The position numbers and the translations under genes were made by a program. A model generated the notes under the pieces. That model worked only from the letters and a program-made list of their open reading frames with translations, was not told where the DNA came from and ran no database searches. A DNA stretch of 64,000 nucleotides from Myroides sp. NP-2 (GTDB taxonomy: Bacteria; Bacteroidota; Bacteroidia; Flavobacteriales; Flavobacteriaceae): NCBI RefSeq assembly GCF_014145665.1, contig NZ_JACHTD010000005.1, positions 62,001 to 126,000 of the forward strand, written 5' to 3'. Shown piece by piece: positions 1 to 8,378 of the stretch (the stretch's first letter is position 1; every line of letters starts with the position of its first letter).

Positions 1-187
1 TCTTAAACAAGTGTGGATCCAATCTCGATTCCAAATTTTCTAATTGTAAATACCTCAATTTGGTGTCAAATAATTCTTTTTCCTTCTCAAAAGCAACGCG
101 TTGTTTGTTGTAATTGAGTAAAAAATACAACAGAATGCCAATCACGGCTAACAGGAGAACAATGATGAATAGATACAAATATTCCAT
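1..187 (-). CDS. sensor histidine kinase, N-terminal part (cut by window edge)
   Basis: The reading frame starts with ATG at 187 and runs off the left edge, leaving 62 codons. It encodes one membrane helix (about residues 5-24), a charged coiled-coil stretch (28-53) and then ESRLDPHLFK, which matches the H-box of LytS/YehU-type kinases (family His_kinase) with the phospho-acceptor His at residue 59. In flavobacteria this box normally continues into a dimerisation helix and an ATPase domain, both outside the window. It is probably partnered by a LytTR or NarL-type regulator further left; that is inference. The start is the only Met before the membrane helix. Confidence 0.72.
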   Translation of the reverse strand, partial: MEYLYLFIIVLLLAVIGILLYFLLNYNKQRVAFEKEKELFDTKLRYLQLENLESRLDPHLFK

Positions 188-466
188 AACCTTGTTTTAG
201 TAGAGCTTTCGGTTTTTAGGTGCTTTCAGCTTTGGCCTTCCTTCACAGTTGGTAGGTTTACCTACACTTTGATTGAACAAAAGGAGAATCAACAGGTGGC
301 TATCCCTTTCGTTTAACAACAAACAAATGTACGGCTTTATTGGTAAATTACGCTCTTATCTCAGGAGTAAAAAAGGATCAATGCTATAGTAGAGAACAGG
401 ATGATAAACAAGAACCGTACAGCTATATCAGGACGAGACAAAGTATCAGACCAGATTTCTAAGTAG

Positions 467-544
467 TGAGTCCATAGTGAGTCCATAATGCGTCCATAGT
501 GTGTCTATTAAAACAAGGCTTTTTAATAGATACACTATGGACGC
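467..544. repeat. 11-bp tandem repeat running into a 24-bp inverted repeat
   Basis: Four 11-base units of the form GTGAGTCCATA, increasingly degenerate, lie at 467-510. The last two form the left arm (490-513) of an inverted repeat whose right arm is 521-544. The arms match at 23 of 24 positions and the one exception can be a G-U pair in RNA; the loop is 7 bases. No gene covers it. The rest of 188-466 holds nothing I recognise apart from the presumed promoter region of the kinase gene. Confidence 0.6.
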
Positions 545-641
545 AGCATACATGGACTACGCTGTTATATAAAAGAAAACGAAGAGCAAGGTTAGGGCAA
601 CCTCCTTGATTACAACCCGTGAACAGGCTTTTATACCAAAC

Positions 642-672
642 AAAGAGGGTGCCCTTTTGGGACACCCTCTTT
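642..672 (-). terminator. rho-independent terminator of the 711-1124 lipoprotein gene
   Basis: AGAGGGTG at 644-651 pairs with CACCCTCT at 663-670 around a short loop. T-rich flanks lie on both sides, so it could stop transcription from either direction. It sits 40 bases beyond the stop of the minus-strand lipoprotein gene. Confidence 0.7.
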
Positions 673-710
673 TTCGGAAGTACACTGTTGTACTTTATAC
701 GTATATTGGT

Positions 711-1124
711 TTAAAAATCAATTTTAGCGATCTTAAACTCGTCTCCTCTTTTAATTAGTTTGAATTTTTCAACTGTAGTCTTTTTTTCGTATTGAACGTC
801 ATATTCAAATTCAAATTCTTTAATTTTTTCTTTTTTGTTCTCCTCCGTCATATCTCCTTCTTTAAAAACAGCTTTTACTATGTGTCCTAGCTCGCCTTCA
901 CGTTGTTTCAACTTTGTAAAAAACGCTTCTTCTGTTGTCGTTTTAAAGAAATCCTCATCTAAATATTGCTTCAAATCATCATACTTTTCTTCTCCTAAAT
1001 TATAATAGTACCATCCTATTAATGTCTTTCCTGCATTCTCATCCCCCAAAGCCCTACTGTTTTTTGTTTCTTTACAACTAACAAATAAGAAAATGCTACA
1101 AATAATCACAATTAAGTTTCTCAT
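711..1124 (-). CDS. small lipoprotein, DUF4019/DUF3887-like
   Basis: This 137-aa protein starts with a lipoprotein signal peptide (MRNLIVIICSIFLFVSC), with the lipobox Cys at residue 17 followed by KETK. I chose ATG 1124 because the upstream in-frame Met at 1148 would put eight polar residues before the signal peptide. The mature part, with GWYYYNLGEEKYDDLKQYLD and a C-terminal beta-rich half, resembles small NTF2-like domains in which an exported protein scores damage or growth residuals. That family placement is by look only. It is likely anchored in the inner or outer membrane facing the periplasm; the function is unknown. Nearest neighbours are unrelated. Confidence 0.75.
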   Translation of the reverse strand: MRNLIVIICSIFLFVSCKETKNSRALGDENAGKTLIGWYYYNLGEEKYDDLKQYLDEDFFKTTTEEAFFTKLKQREGELGHIVKAVFKEGDMTEENKKEKIKEFEFEYDVQYEKKTTVEKFKLIKRGDEFKIAKIDF

Positions 1125-1234
1125 AAAATATGGTTTATAGTTAATCAATCCTTTTTCACTTCTTCCTCATCTAAAGAAAGCACTTTAAAGTTAAGAAAAA
1201 TTTATGATTTTAACAAAATAAAAAACACTATTTA

Positions 1235-1531
1235 TTAGAAACTTTTCTTCTGAAAGTAATAGGTGTATACCCAAGTTAAGGTAAAGGTTGGAATAATATC
1301 TATTCCTGGAGCAAGTTCCTCAATAAAATTGACGATAGCCCCTACTTTTCCGATTTTTCCTGGGTACATTTTCGCTAGAATAAAAGCGGAGATGGGCGCC
1401 CAAATCAGGTCCGTAAATTCACCTATTCCCGGCAACAAATAACTCGCCATTCCAAGGAGGTCAAGGAATAAACCTGTAATAAGTTGTCTTCTTTTGATTT
1501 GACTAGCGCGCACTTGTTCTTCTTGGGTCAT
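1235..1531 (-). CDS. conserved small membrane protein
   Basis: This 98-aa protein has a polar N-terminus (residues 1-15), a hydrophobic segment (17-50, with GLFLDLLGMASYLLPG) and a second one near the C-terminus (75-93, IIPTFTLTWVYTYYF). It contains conserved-looking Gly/Pro turns and an acidic residue inside the membrane parts. Similar short proteins are common in Flavobacteriaceae, but I know no function. It lies 8 bases downstream of the msrA stop on the same strand, so the two are probably co-transcribed as msrA then this gene. Confidence 0.7.
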   Translation of the reverse strand: MTQEEQVRASQIKRRQLITGLFLDLLGMASYLLPGIGEFTDLIWAPISAFILAKMYPGKIGKVGAIVNFIEELAPGIDIIPTFTLTWVYTYYFQKKSF

Positions 1532-1539
1532 GTAGTGTA

Positions 1540-2070
1540 TTATTTGAGTTTGGCTGAGTACTTCTGTTCAAATTTATCAACCTTTGGTTTTACAACCAGC
1601 TGGCAATACGGATTCTCTGTCCCTTTGCGTTCAAAGTAATTCTTGTGGTAATCTTCGGCAACGTAAAAGGTTGAAGCAGGACTCACGCGGGTCACAATCG
1701 GTTGATCAAATACTTTTTCGTCCCTCAAAATTCCAATATACTCCTCTGCTGCTTGCTTTTGGGCCTCATCGAGGTAGAAAATCTCACTTCTGTATTGCGT
1801 ACCTACATCCTCCCCTTGTCGGTTTAATGTGGTCGGATTATGTGTCGCAAAAAAGATCTCCAACAATTCTGTATAACTTACTTCATTGTCATTATAGGTA
1901 ATTTCTATCGCCTCAGCATGTCCAGTCTCCCCCGTACACACTTGCTCATAGGTTGGGTTTTCATTTTTGCCGCCAATATATCCAGGTAATACTGCTGTGA
2001 CGCCTTTTAAACGCTTAAATACGGCTTCTGTACACCAGAAACAACCGCCAGCTACTATTGCTTTTTTCAT
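1540..2070 (-). CDS. msrA: peptide-methionine (S)-S-oxide reductase MsrA
   Basis: MsrA reduces the S form of methionine sulfoxide in proteins and free methionine back to methionine, using thioredoxin. The 176-aa sequence carries the family motif GCFWCTE at residues 9-15, with catalytic Cys10, and continues with GVTAVLPGYIGG, EAIEITYND, QYRSEIFY and the C-terminal AEDYHKNYF segment, all typical of MsrA. The length is normal for the single-domain form, and no MsrB domain is fused. There is no signal peptide, so it acts in the cytoplasm. Confidence 0.95.
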   Translation of the reverse strand: MKKAIVAGGCFWCTEAVFKRLKGVTAVLPGYIGGKNENPTYEQVCTGETGHAEAIEITYNDNEVSYTELLEIFFATHNPTTLNRQGEDVGTQYRSEIFYLDEAQKQAAEEYIGILRDEKVFDQPIVTRVSPASTFYVAEDYHKNYFERKGTENPYCQLVVKPKVDKFEQKYSAKLK

Positions 2071-2215
2071 CTACTTTTTACTTTTATCTCATACATTTCA
2101 GAAGTCTAAGTTATCAATTATAGCGGGAAATCTAGGTAGATTTAAAATATTTTTCTCTTTTTAATTTTTAATTGAACAAAACATTGTTAATTTGTAGCCG
2201 ATCAAAAACAACAGT

Positions 2216-2878
2216 ATGATACGAGCGACGAATATTAGAAAATCTTATGACCAACTAGAGGTTTTAAAGGGTGTTGATCTTCACATCAAAGAAAGAGAAA
2301 TCATTTCGATTGTCGGCGCTTCCGGTGCTGGAAAAACAACGCTACTTCAAATCTTAGGGACATTGGATAAACCTACTATTCAGCCCAATAGCTCGCTCTT
2401 TATCCATGATACAGATGTGTTGAAATTAAACGATAAGGAAATTTCTAAATTTAGAAACCTCAACCTGGGATTTATCTTTCAATTTCACCAATTGCTTCCA
2501 GAATTTAACGCCTTAGAAAACGTGTGTATTCCTGCCTATATCGCAGGGAAAGACAGAAAAGAAACGGAAGAAGAGGCTAAAAAATTATTGGACTATTTGG
2601 GCGTGTCTCCACGTGCTCATCACTACCCATCCGAACTCTCGGGTGGAGAACAACAACGCGTCGCCGTGGCCCGAGCGTTGATCAACAAACCCAAAGTGAT
2701 TTTTGCTGATGAACCTTCTGGAAATTTAGATACCAAAACAGCCGAAAACCTACACAATCTCTTCTTTCAACTCAGGGATGAGTTTAATCAAACTTTTGTA
2801 ATCGTGACCCACAACGAGGAATTAGCTGATATGGCTGACCGCAAATTGGTCATGACTGATGGGGTAATCAACCCGTAA
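2216..2878 (+). CDS. LolD-like ABC transporter ATP-binding protein
   Basis: This 220-aa ATPase has Walker [10 protein letters not shown] (34-42), Q-loop [19 protein letters not shown] signature LSGGEQQR (about 143) and Walker [13 protein letters not shown]. The signature and the spacing place it in the LolD/MacB/FtsE subfamily. In Bacteroidetes such proteins power LolCDE release of lipoproteins from the inner membrane. No permease gene is adjacent, so its partner is encoded elsewhere, as is usual in this phylum. LolD rather than MacB is an inference from length and from the [14 protein letters not shown] segment. Confidence 0.88.
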   Translation: MIRATNIRKSYDQLEVLKGVDLHIKEREIISIVGASGAGKTTLLQILGTLDKPTIQPNSSLFIHDTDVLKLNDKEISKFRNLNLGFIFQFHQLLPEFNALENVCIPAYIAGKDRKETEEEAKKLLDYLGVSPRAHHYPSELSGGEQQRVAVARALINKPKVIFADEPSGNLDTKTAENLHNLFFQLRDEFNQTFVIVTHNEELADMADRKLVMTDGVINP

Positions 2879-3044
2879 GACGCTATATTAGCCGTCTTTT
2901 TTCAACAGCTTGTATTTTCTTTATGTATTCCGCCGCTTTTAGCCTGACGGAGTCTGTGGTGTTTATTTTGGCTACAGTAGTATTTGATCACTTCATTCTG
3001 CAAACTATAGTTATTCCTGCCAATAATTCCCTAGCTTTGTCTTT

Positions 3045-3803
3045 ATGAATCAAACAGAGCTCAAAGAATTTTTAGACGAAAAGGTAGTGTTGTACAACAA
3101 TCCCTCTTTTATTGTGGATGATCCTGTACAAATTCCTCATTTATACACCCAAAAAGAAGATATCGAGATTGCTGGTTTCTTAAGTGCAACCATCGCTTGG
3201 GGCAATCGCAAGATGATCATCAAAAATGCGCATAAAATGATGGAACTCATGGGCAATTCTCCCTATGATTTCGTCATGAATCACAATGAAGATCATTTAG
3301 ACGCTTTAGAAGGCTTTGTACACCGCACTTTTAACAGTACGGATTTCGTTACTTTTATCCAGGCTTTGCAACACATTTACCTCAACCACGGAGGCTTAGA
3401 AGCTGTATTTAGTGATTCGTCTTTCCCCCTACAAGAGCGTATCTCGAAGTTTAAAACGATATTCTTTGAAATTCAACACCAATCGCGTACCCAAAAACAC
3501 CTTTCAGATCCGTTAAAAGGTTCAGCTGCAAAGCGAATAAATATGTACTTGAGGTGGATGGTACGCCAAGACAATGCAGGTGTTGATTTTGGGTTATGGA
3601 AAGGCATATCTCCTAGTGAGTTATCTTGTCCACTCGATGTACATTCAGGCAATATGGCGCGTAAACTAGGGATCCTAAAACGCACCCAAAACGATGCCAA
3701 AGCACTTTTAGAATTGGATACCGCTTTGCGTGAATTGGATCCTATTGATCCCGTGAAATACGATTTTGCGCTGTTTGGATTGGGGGCGATTGAGAAATTT
3801 TAA
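3045..3803 (+). CDS. TIGR02757 family protein (DUF2400)
   Basis: This 252-aa protein matches the TIGR02757/DUF2400 family. It opens with LKEFLDEKVVLYN, continues with DDPVQIPHLYTQKEDIEIAGFL, and ends with SCPLDVHSGNMARKLG and the family-typical DPVKYDFALFGLGA. The C-terminal third recalls the helix-hairpin-helix and iron-sulfur region of DNA glycosylases, but the function is unknown. The last 86 codons occur a second time at 5054-5314 at about 90% nucleotide identity (see that entry). The gene is followed directly by a repeat cluster. Confidence 0.9.
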   Translation: MNQTELKEFLDEKVVLYNNPSFIVDDPVQIPHLYTQKEDIEIAGFLSATIAWGNRKMIIKNAHKMMELMGNSPYDFVMNHNEDHLDALEGFVHRTFNSTDFVTFIQALQHIYLNHGGLEAVFSDSSFPLQERISKFKTIFFEIQHQSRTQKHLSDPLKGSAAKRINMYLRWMVRQDNAGVDFGLWKGISPSELSCPLDVHSGNMARKLGILKRTQNDAKALLELDTALRELDPIDPVKYDFALFGLGAIEKF

Positions 3804-3819
3804 AAGGGTGATGGGAAAT

Positions 3820-4145
3820 CGTAGCGTAGCGTAGATTCATCGAACACCAAAACAAAATATAAACTAGGTGAGATACACCGAAGCGTAGCGTAGGTTCATC
3901 GAACACCAAAACAAAATATAAACTAGGTGAGATACACCGCATAGATTTTGTTGCTCTTTGCTCGTCGCTCGTTGTAAAGCACAATTATCTTACAAATGAA
4001 GAGATTTAACAAATCGTAACGAAGTGAAAATCGTAACGAAGTGAAAATCGTAGCGTAGCGTAGATTCATCGAACACCAAAAAAAAATATAAGCTCGGTGA
4101 GATATATTCATCGAACACCAAAACAAAATATAAACTAGGTGAGAT
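3820..4145. repeat. mosaic intergenic repeat cluster I
   Basis: The segment is built from modules that recur at 7440-8280. Module A has the core TTCATCGAACACCAAAA, then an AT stretch and AGGTGAGATA; it occurs at 3836, 3895, 4065 and 4107. Module B is a short GTAGCGTAGC or GTAACGAAGTG motif. Module C is GTAAAGCACAATTATCTTAC plus AAATGAAGAGATTTAAC at 3973, preceded by three 7-base units of the YTCKTTG family (3954-3974). Open frames across it are low-complexity and I reject them as genes. Confidence 0.8.
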
Positions 4146-4285
4146 AAATGAATTTCTCCAAGCGAGTTATTCTATTATGCACTACTATAAAAGCGGTTTA
4201 AACTGTTTATTGTATTCAAAATATTTTTATTTCATTAATGCTACAAAAAAACATCTATGATTAGTATTTTTCATATATTTATAGT

Positions 4286-4855
4286 ATGATATATAAAATA
4301 TTAACCACCCTGATATTACTTATTCATTCATGTAATTATGCTCAAAATTACGACTTATCGAGCTTTGTTAAGCCAGGAAGTCCCCTATATATCGGTAATT
4401 ATGCAAAAAATAGTAGAACCCATATCTCTTACCAAGGATCTTTAAAAGGAGAAATGTTTTATAACGACCAACTAATTAAACTTGATTCTTTTTATATTCG
4501 AAACAATATCCTTAGTGATAAAATAACCAATATAGAATATAGCTTGCGCAGTGCTAAATTAAAGCAATTATCATTTTCTAATACAGAAGGTCATAAACTA
4601 AAACTTTTTAGAATATTTCCTAAAAAAGAGAGTATGTATAGAGAATTATGGCATGATGACAATATTATTATTTATGATAATTACTTAGTTTTCGATACCT
4701 CTATAATTGATAAATATAATATAGTAGTTTATTATAAAGGGAAATATTATAATATACCTAAAAATAAAAAAAGAAGACAAAGAGTAATTGAAAATACATT
4801 TAATGATTTTGATGTAAAAAGCACCATCGAAAATTGGTGTTTAAAAAATATGTAG
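4286..4855 (+). CDS. hypothetical exported protein
   Basis: This 189-aa protein begins with a hydrophobic leader (MIYKILTTLILLIHSCNYAQ) that can be a signal peptide ending after NYAQ, or a lipoprotein signal with Cys16. The rest is charged, rich in Tyr, Asn and Lys, with no motif I recognise. The gene is clearly more AT-rich than its neighbours and lies between the intact TIGR02757 gene and the detached second copy of its 3' end. Both facts point to acquired DNA. A good terminator follows. The function is unknown. Confidence 0.6.
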   Translation: MIYKILTTLILLIHSCNYAQNYDLSSFVKPGSPLYIGNYAKNSRTHISYQGSLKGEMFYNDQLIKLDSFYIRNNILSDKITNIEYSLRSAKLKQLSFSNTEGHKLKLFRIFPKKESMYRELWHDDNIIIYDNYLVFDTSIIDKYNIVVYYKGKYYNIPKNKKRRQRVIENTFNDFDVKSTIENWCLKNM

Positions 4856-4897
4856 TAGTATTTTTCGTCTTGAAAATTCTATACAAATGTTTATCTT

Positions 4898-4935
4898 AAA
4901 TAGGAGTTGCCTCAAAAACGATAACTCCTATTTTT
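4898..4935 (+). terminator. terminator after the 4286-4855 gene
   Basis: AAATAGGAGTT (4898-4908) pairs with AACTCCTATTT (4923-4933) and the pairing runs into a T-tract. It lies 40 bases beyond the stop codon. Confidence 0.75.
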
Positions 4936-5053
4936 ATATCAACTAATTCCTTATCCTATTTTTGATAATCACTTCCTCTATTTCTTGTATGGTGAAATTC
5001 AATCAAATAAAAAAATGTAACAACAATTTACCATCTTTTTTATACAGTTCTAT

Positions 5054-5314
5054 ATGTACCTGAGGTGGATGGTGAGAAACGACAATGCTGGTGTTGATTT
5101 CGGATTATGGAAAGGCGTATCTCCTAGTGAACTCTCTTGTCCATTAGATGTACATTCAGGTAATATGGCGCGTAAACTGGGCATTTTAAAACGCACACAA
5201 AACGATGCCAAAGCACTTTTGGAATTGGATACGGCTTTGCGTGAATTGGATCCTGTTGATCCCGTGAAATACGATTTTGCGCTGTTTGGATTGGGGGCGA
5301 TTGAGAAGTTTTGA
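5054..5314 (+). pseudogene. detached 3' fragment of a TIGR02757 gene
   Basis: Its 86 codons align without gaps to codons 167-252 of the gene at 3045-3803. By hand I count about 26 nucleotide differences in 261, but only three amino-acid changes (Q/N, I/V, I/V), so most changes are silent. A fragment decaying in place would not show this pattern. It fits a homologous gene that diverged while functional and was later joined here by recombination. No start signal precedes it: the frame opens at the first base of homology, and the first two thirds of the gene are absent. Confidence 0.85.
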
Positions 5315-5398
5315 TTTTTTAGTTAAGGGAAATGGGTTATGAAGTTATGGGTTTGGGGGAACTTTCTAAATAAAACAATCTAACAAAAAAAAAACTTC

Positions 5399-7198
5399 TT
5401 AATACACCAACTGCACCCAACCCGAAAGCGTTTCTCCCTTAGTCGTTACAATCTGATAAAAATACGTTCCACTAGGCAATAGTGTAGTACTCGAATTTGT
5501 TTGTCCAAACCACTCATTCTGGTAGTTTTTCTTCTCATATACTTTCATCCCGTAGCGATTGAAAATCTGAAGAGAAACTCCTCCAAAATGGCTGATATCA
5601 AAGGTGTCATTTAATCCATCACCCTGAGGGGAAATACCTTTAGGAATTAAGCAAAGGTTTCTATTGTCAATTTCTATCGTATTTGTGATGATACAACCTG
5701 AAGTATTGGTCATGCATACCGTTACTTTATTTTGATTCTCATACAATAGATTCGCATATTTCGACAACTGAATCGTTGGAGACGATTCTTCAATTGCTAT
5801 ATCATTTATTTGCCATTGAAATTGGTTCGTCAAGTCAGGATTTACTACTTCTACATAAAGTTCATTTTTAGCACAATAAGAATTTAGTACTGGAATATCC
5901 TCCTGTTTAACTTCTACGGTAACTGAAGCTGGTACAGCACAATCATGCCCTACTGGGGTAAAGGTATACGTCGTTGTTTGCTGGTTGTCAATAGCAGGCG
6001 TCCACACACCACTAATACCATTGTTAGACTCTTCTGGTAAAACCAACGCACTTCCTTCACAGATAAAAGAAGGAAGGGTAAACTCAGGTGTTAGTATATC
6101 GACTACTTCTATCGTAATAGAAGTTTCTAACGCACAAGAACCAGTTTCAGGTGTAAAGGTATAGGTTGTTGTCTTTTTGTTATTTATTTCAGGTGACCAA
6201 GTACCTGCTATTCCATTTTCTGAAATACGTGGTAAAGTGATGGTTGTTCCGTTACATACTGTTGTTTCTAGATTAAAAATAGGCTCTATATGAGGTTCTA
6301 TTATCTCAACGGTTAAGGTTACAGGGTTAACATCAGGATTATCAGGTGTAAAAGTATACGTAGTGGTTTCTTGGTTATTAACTGCAGGCGACCAACGACC
6401 TGTATGACCATTTTCTGATTGTTCTGGTAAAATAAAAGTACTTCCCTTGCAAAACGGTCCAAATATTTCAAAAGTAGGAGGAGAAATATTTTCTATTGAA
6501 ACATCATCAATAAAATAATAGGCGAATAAACCACCGCCTAAAGGATTAAAAACTTCAATCAGAGTTTCTGAACCAGAGAAAAAATTACCAATTATAAAAT
6601 ACTTTAAATCCGAAATTTGAGGAGTAAATTCTAATTCAATCAAATGCCAGTTTTCCTTGTCTGTAATTACCTGTGTATAATTTGCATCTGTATCACCTCT
6701 AGAAATACTTTCACTTCTTTCACTATATGATTCACTAAAGAATTTTATACCAATATTATTGGATGCTATTTCAGATAAATCTGCTAATAAAACATAAAAC
6801 CTTACTCTATATGTATTACCTTCAACCAAAGACGCACTTAACTGACCTTCAATACTTTCTGTTGCGGGAAAAATATCAGGATCACCTATCATATAAGACG
6901 AAAAACCAGTCATAGCATTACCCGTTCTAGGCATTTGATACCTATTAGTTAAAACTGAATAATTGGGGTTTGAATTGCAGTATTCTGGTAAACTTGTATG
7001 AAAAATATCAGATGTTGGATTTGGGCATTTCCAAAAATTAATAGCACTTTCAAACTCTTGAGAAGAAGAATAAGTATCACAACTTAATGCTTCCTCATTC
7101 ACATCTTCAAAACTAGGGTTCAATACTAAATTTTGCTGCCCATACAAAGTATGGATATAAAAACTAAAGAAAACGACGACGCAAGAAAAATATCTCAT
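5399..7198 (-). CDS. T9SS-exported surface protein with three Ig-like repeats and type B sorting domain
   Basis: This 599-aa protein has a signal peptide ending near TLYGQ (residue 21). A lectin/MAM-like region follows (about 22-235, starting NLVLNPSFEDV). Three tandem repeats of about 65 residues come next, each with W(S/T)P...N/DNxxTTTYTFTP. The last 85 residues are the gliding-type C-terminal domain (PKGISPQGDGLNDTFDIS), a type B sorting signal that sends proteins through the type IX secretion system. It is probably a cell-surface or secreted adhesin; the ligand is unknown. It is transcribed away from repeat cluster II, which holds its promoter region. Confidence 0.85.
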   Translation of the reverse strand: MRYFSCVVVFFSFYIHTLYGQQNLVLNPSFEDVNEEALSCDTYSSSQEFESAINFWKCPNPTSDIFHTSLPEYCNSNPNYSVLTNRYQMPRTGNAMTGFSSYMIGDPDIFPATESIEGQLSASLVEGNTYRVRFYVLLADLSEIASNNIGIKFFSESYSERSESISRGDTDANYTQVITDKENWHLIELEFTPQISDLKYFIIGNFFSGSETLIEVFNPLGGGLFAYYFIDDVSIENISPPTFEIFGPFCKGSTFILPEQSENGHTGRWSPAVNNQETTTYTFTPDNPDVNPVTLTVEIIEPHIEPIFNLETTVCNGTTITLPRISENGIAGTWSPEINNKKTTTYTFTPETGSCALETSITIEVVDILTPEFTLPSFICEGSALVLPEESNNGISGVWTPAIDNQQTTTYTFTPVGHDCAVPASVTVEVKQEDIPVLNSYCAKNELYVEVVNPDLTNQFQWQINDIAIEESSPTIQLSKYANLLYENQNKVTVCMTNTSGCIITNTIEIDNRNLCLIPKGISPQGDGLNDTFDISHFGGVSLQIFNRYGMKVYEKKNYQNEWFGQTNSSTTLLPSGTYFYQIVTTKGETLSGWVQLVY

Positions 7199-7280
7199 AG
7201 GTTCCTGGTTTAATAGATAAGCTATAAATATATGTTAATTTTAACAAAAAATAAAATCTGTTTTATAATATTCTTTCTAG

Positions 7281-7434
7281 CTCTTTGTTCGTTGCTCTTT
7301 GTTCGTTGCTCTTTGTTCGTTGCTCTTTGTTCGTTGCTCGTTGTTCGTTGCTCGTTGCTCGTTGCTCGTTGCTCGTTGCTCGTTGCTCGTTGCTCGTTGC
7401 TCGTTGCTCGTTGCTCGTTGTTCGTTGTTCGTTG
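7281..7434. repeat. 22-unit heptanucleotide tandem array (YTCKTTG)
   Basis: Exactly 22 seven-base units run from 7281 to 7434. Every unit is CTCTTTG, TTCGTTG or CTCGTTG, so essentially two positions vary. The 5' part alternates two unit types and the 3' part is nearly uniform CTCGTTG, a gradient typical of slippage expansion. It ends in the conserved module C (TAAAGCATAATTATC...). Because 7 is not a multiple of 3, all frames read as open low-complexity protein on both strands; these are not genes. Confidence 0.9.
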
Positions 7435-8300
7435 TAAAGCATAATTATCTTACAAATGAAGAAAATAAACAAACCGTGCGAACCGCGCAAAAAACAAATC
7501 GTAGCGTAGCGTAGATTCATCGAACACCAAAACCAATATAAACTAGGTGAGATAAACCGCGCGAACCGCGCAAAAAACAAATCGTAACGAAGTGAAAATC
7601 GTAACGAAGTGTAGATTCATCGAACACCAAAACAAAATATAAACGAGGTGAGATAAACCGCACAAATTTCTTTGCTCGTCGCTCGTTGCTCGTTGTTCGT
7701 TGTAAAGCACAATTATCTTACAAATGAAGAGATTTAACAAACCGCACAAAAAACAAATCGTAACGAAGTGTAGATTCATCGAACACCAAAACAAAATATA
7801 AACTAGGTGAGATACACCGCACAGATTTTGTTGCTCTTTGTTCGTTGCTCTTTGTTCGTTGCTCGTTGTAAAGCACAATTATCTTACAAATGAAGAGATT
7901 TAACAAATCGTAACGAAGTGTAGATTCATCGAACACCAAAACAAAATATAAACTAGGTGAGATAAACCGCGCAAATCGTAGCGTAGCGTAGATTCATCGA
8001 ACACCAAAACCAATATAAACTAGGTGAGATAAACCGCGCGAACCGCGCAAAAAACAAATCGTAGCGTAGCGAAAATCGTAACGAAGTGAAAATCGTAACG
8101 AAGTGTAGATTCATCGAACACCAAAAAAAAATATAAAATAGGTGAGATATATTCATCGAACACCAAAACAAATATAAACGAGGTGAGATAAACCGCACAA
8201 ATTTCTTTGCTCGTCGCTCGTCGCTCGTTGTTCGTTGTTCGTTGTTCGTTGTAAAGCACAATTATCTTACAAATGAAGAGATTTAACAAACCGCACAAAA
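7435..8300. repeat. mosaic intergenic repeat cluster II
   Basis: Seven copies of module A (TTCATCGAACACCAAAA core at 7516, 7616, 7775, 7925, 7993, 8110 and 8152) alternate with four copies of module C (GTAAAGCAYAATTATCTTAC at 7433, 7700, 7867 and 8250). Three of the C copies beyond the main array have their own short heptad array, of about 5, 5-6 and 7 units. GCGAACCGCGCAAAAAAC and GTAACGAAGTG linkers separate them. The same parts build cluster I at 3.8-4.1 kb. The stretch separates the T9SS gene start from the ppx gene end and holds no credible gene. Confidence 0.85.
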
Positions 8301-8317
8301 AACAAACCGTGCGAATA

Positions 8318-8360
8318 ACAAAGCGCGACCTACTCAAAGTAAGTCGCGCTTTGTTTTTTA
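8318..8360. terminator. strong hairpin terminator downstream of ppx
   Basis: ACAAAGCGCGAC (8318-8329) pairs perfectly with GTCGCGCTTTGT (8343-8354), followed on the plus strand by six T. The minus-strand ppx gene ends at 8379, so it likely serves that operon as well as insulating the repeat cluster. Confidence 0.75.
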
Positions 8361-8378
8361 TCTCCATTCATAACACGG

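Noticed and set aside
459..665. Minus-strand ORF of 68 codons
   Set aside because: It spans the 11-base repeats, the hairpin and the terminator and has no family features.
3742..4126. Two minus-strand ORFs over repeat cluster I
   Set aside because: Same repeat-derived, low-complexity translations; partly antisense to the TIGR02757 gene.
7281..8300. CRISPR array
   Set aside because: Repeats are not evenly spaced, are modular and differ in order; no unique spacers of constant length and no cas genes.
7232..8367. Several overlapping ORFs (on both strands) across repeat cluster II, with proteins full of NEQRATS or LVARCS runs
   Set aside because: They are readings of the heptad and mosaic repeats; every frame is open because of the 7-base period, and the proteins are low complexity with no start signals.
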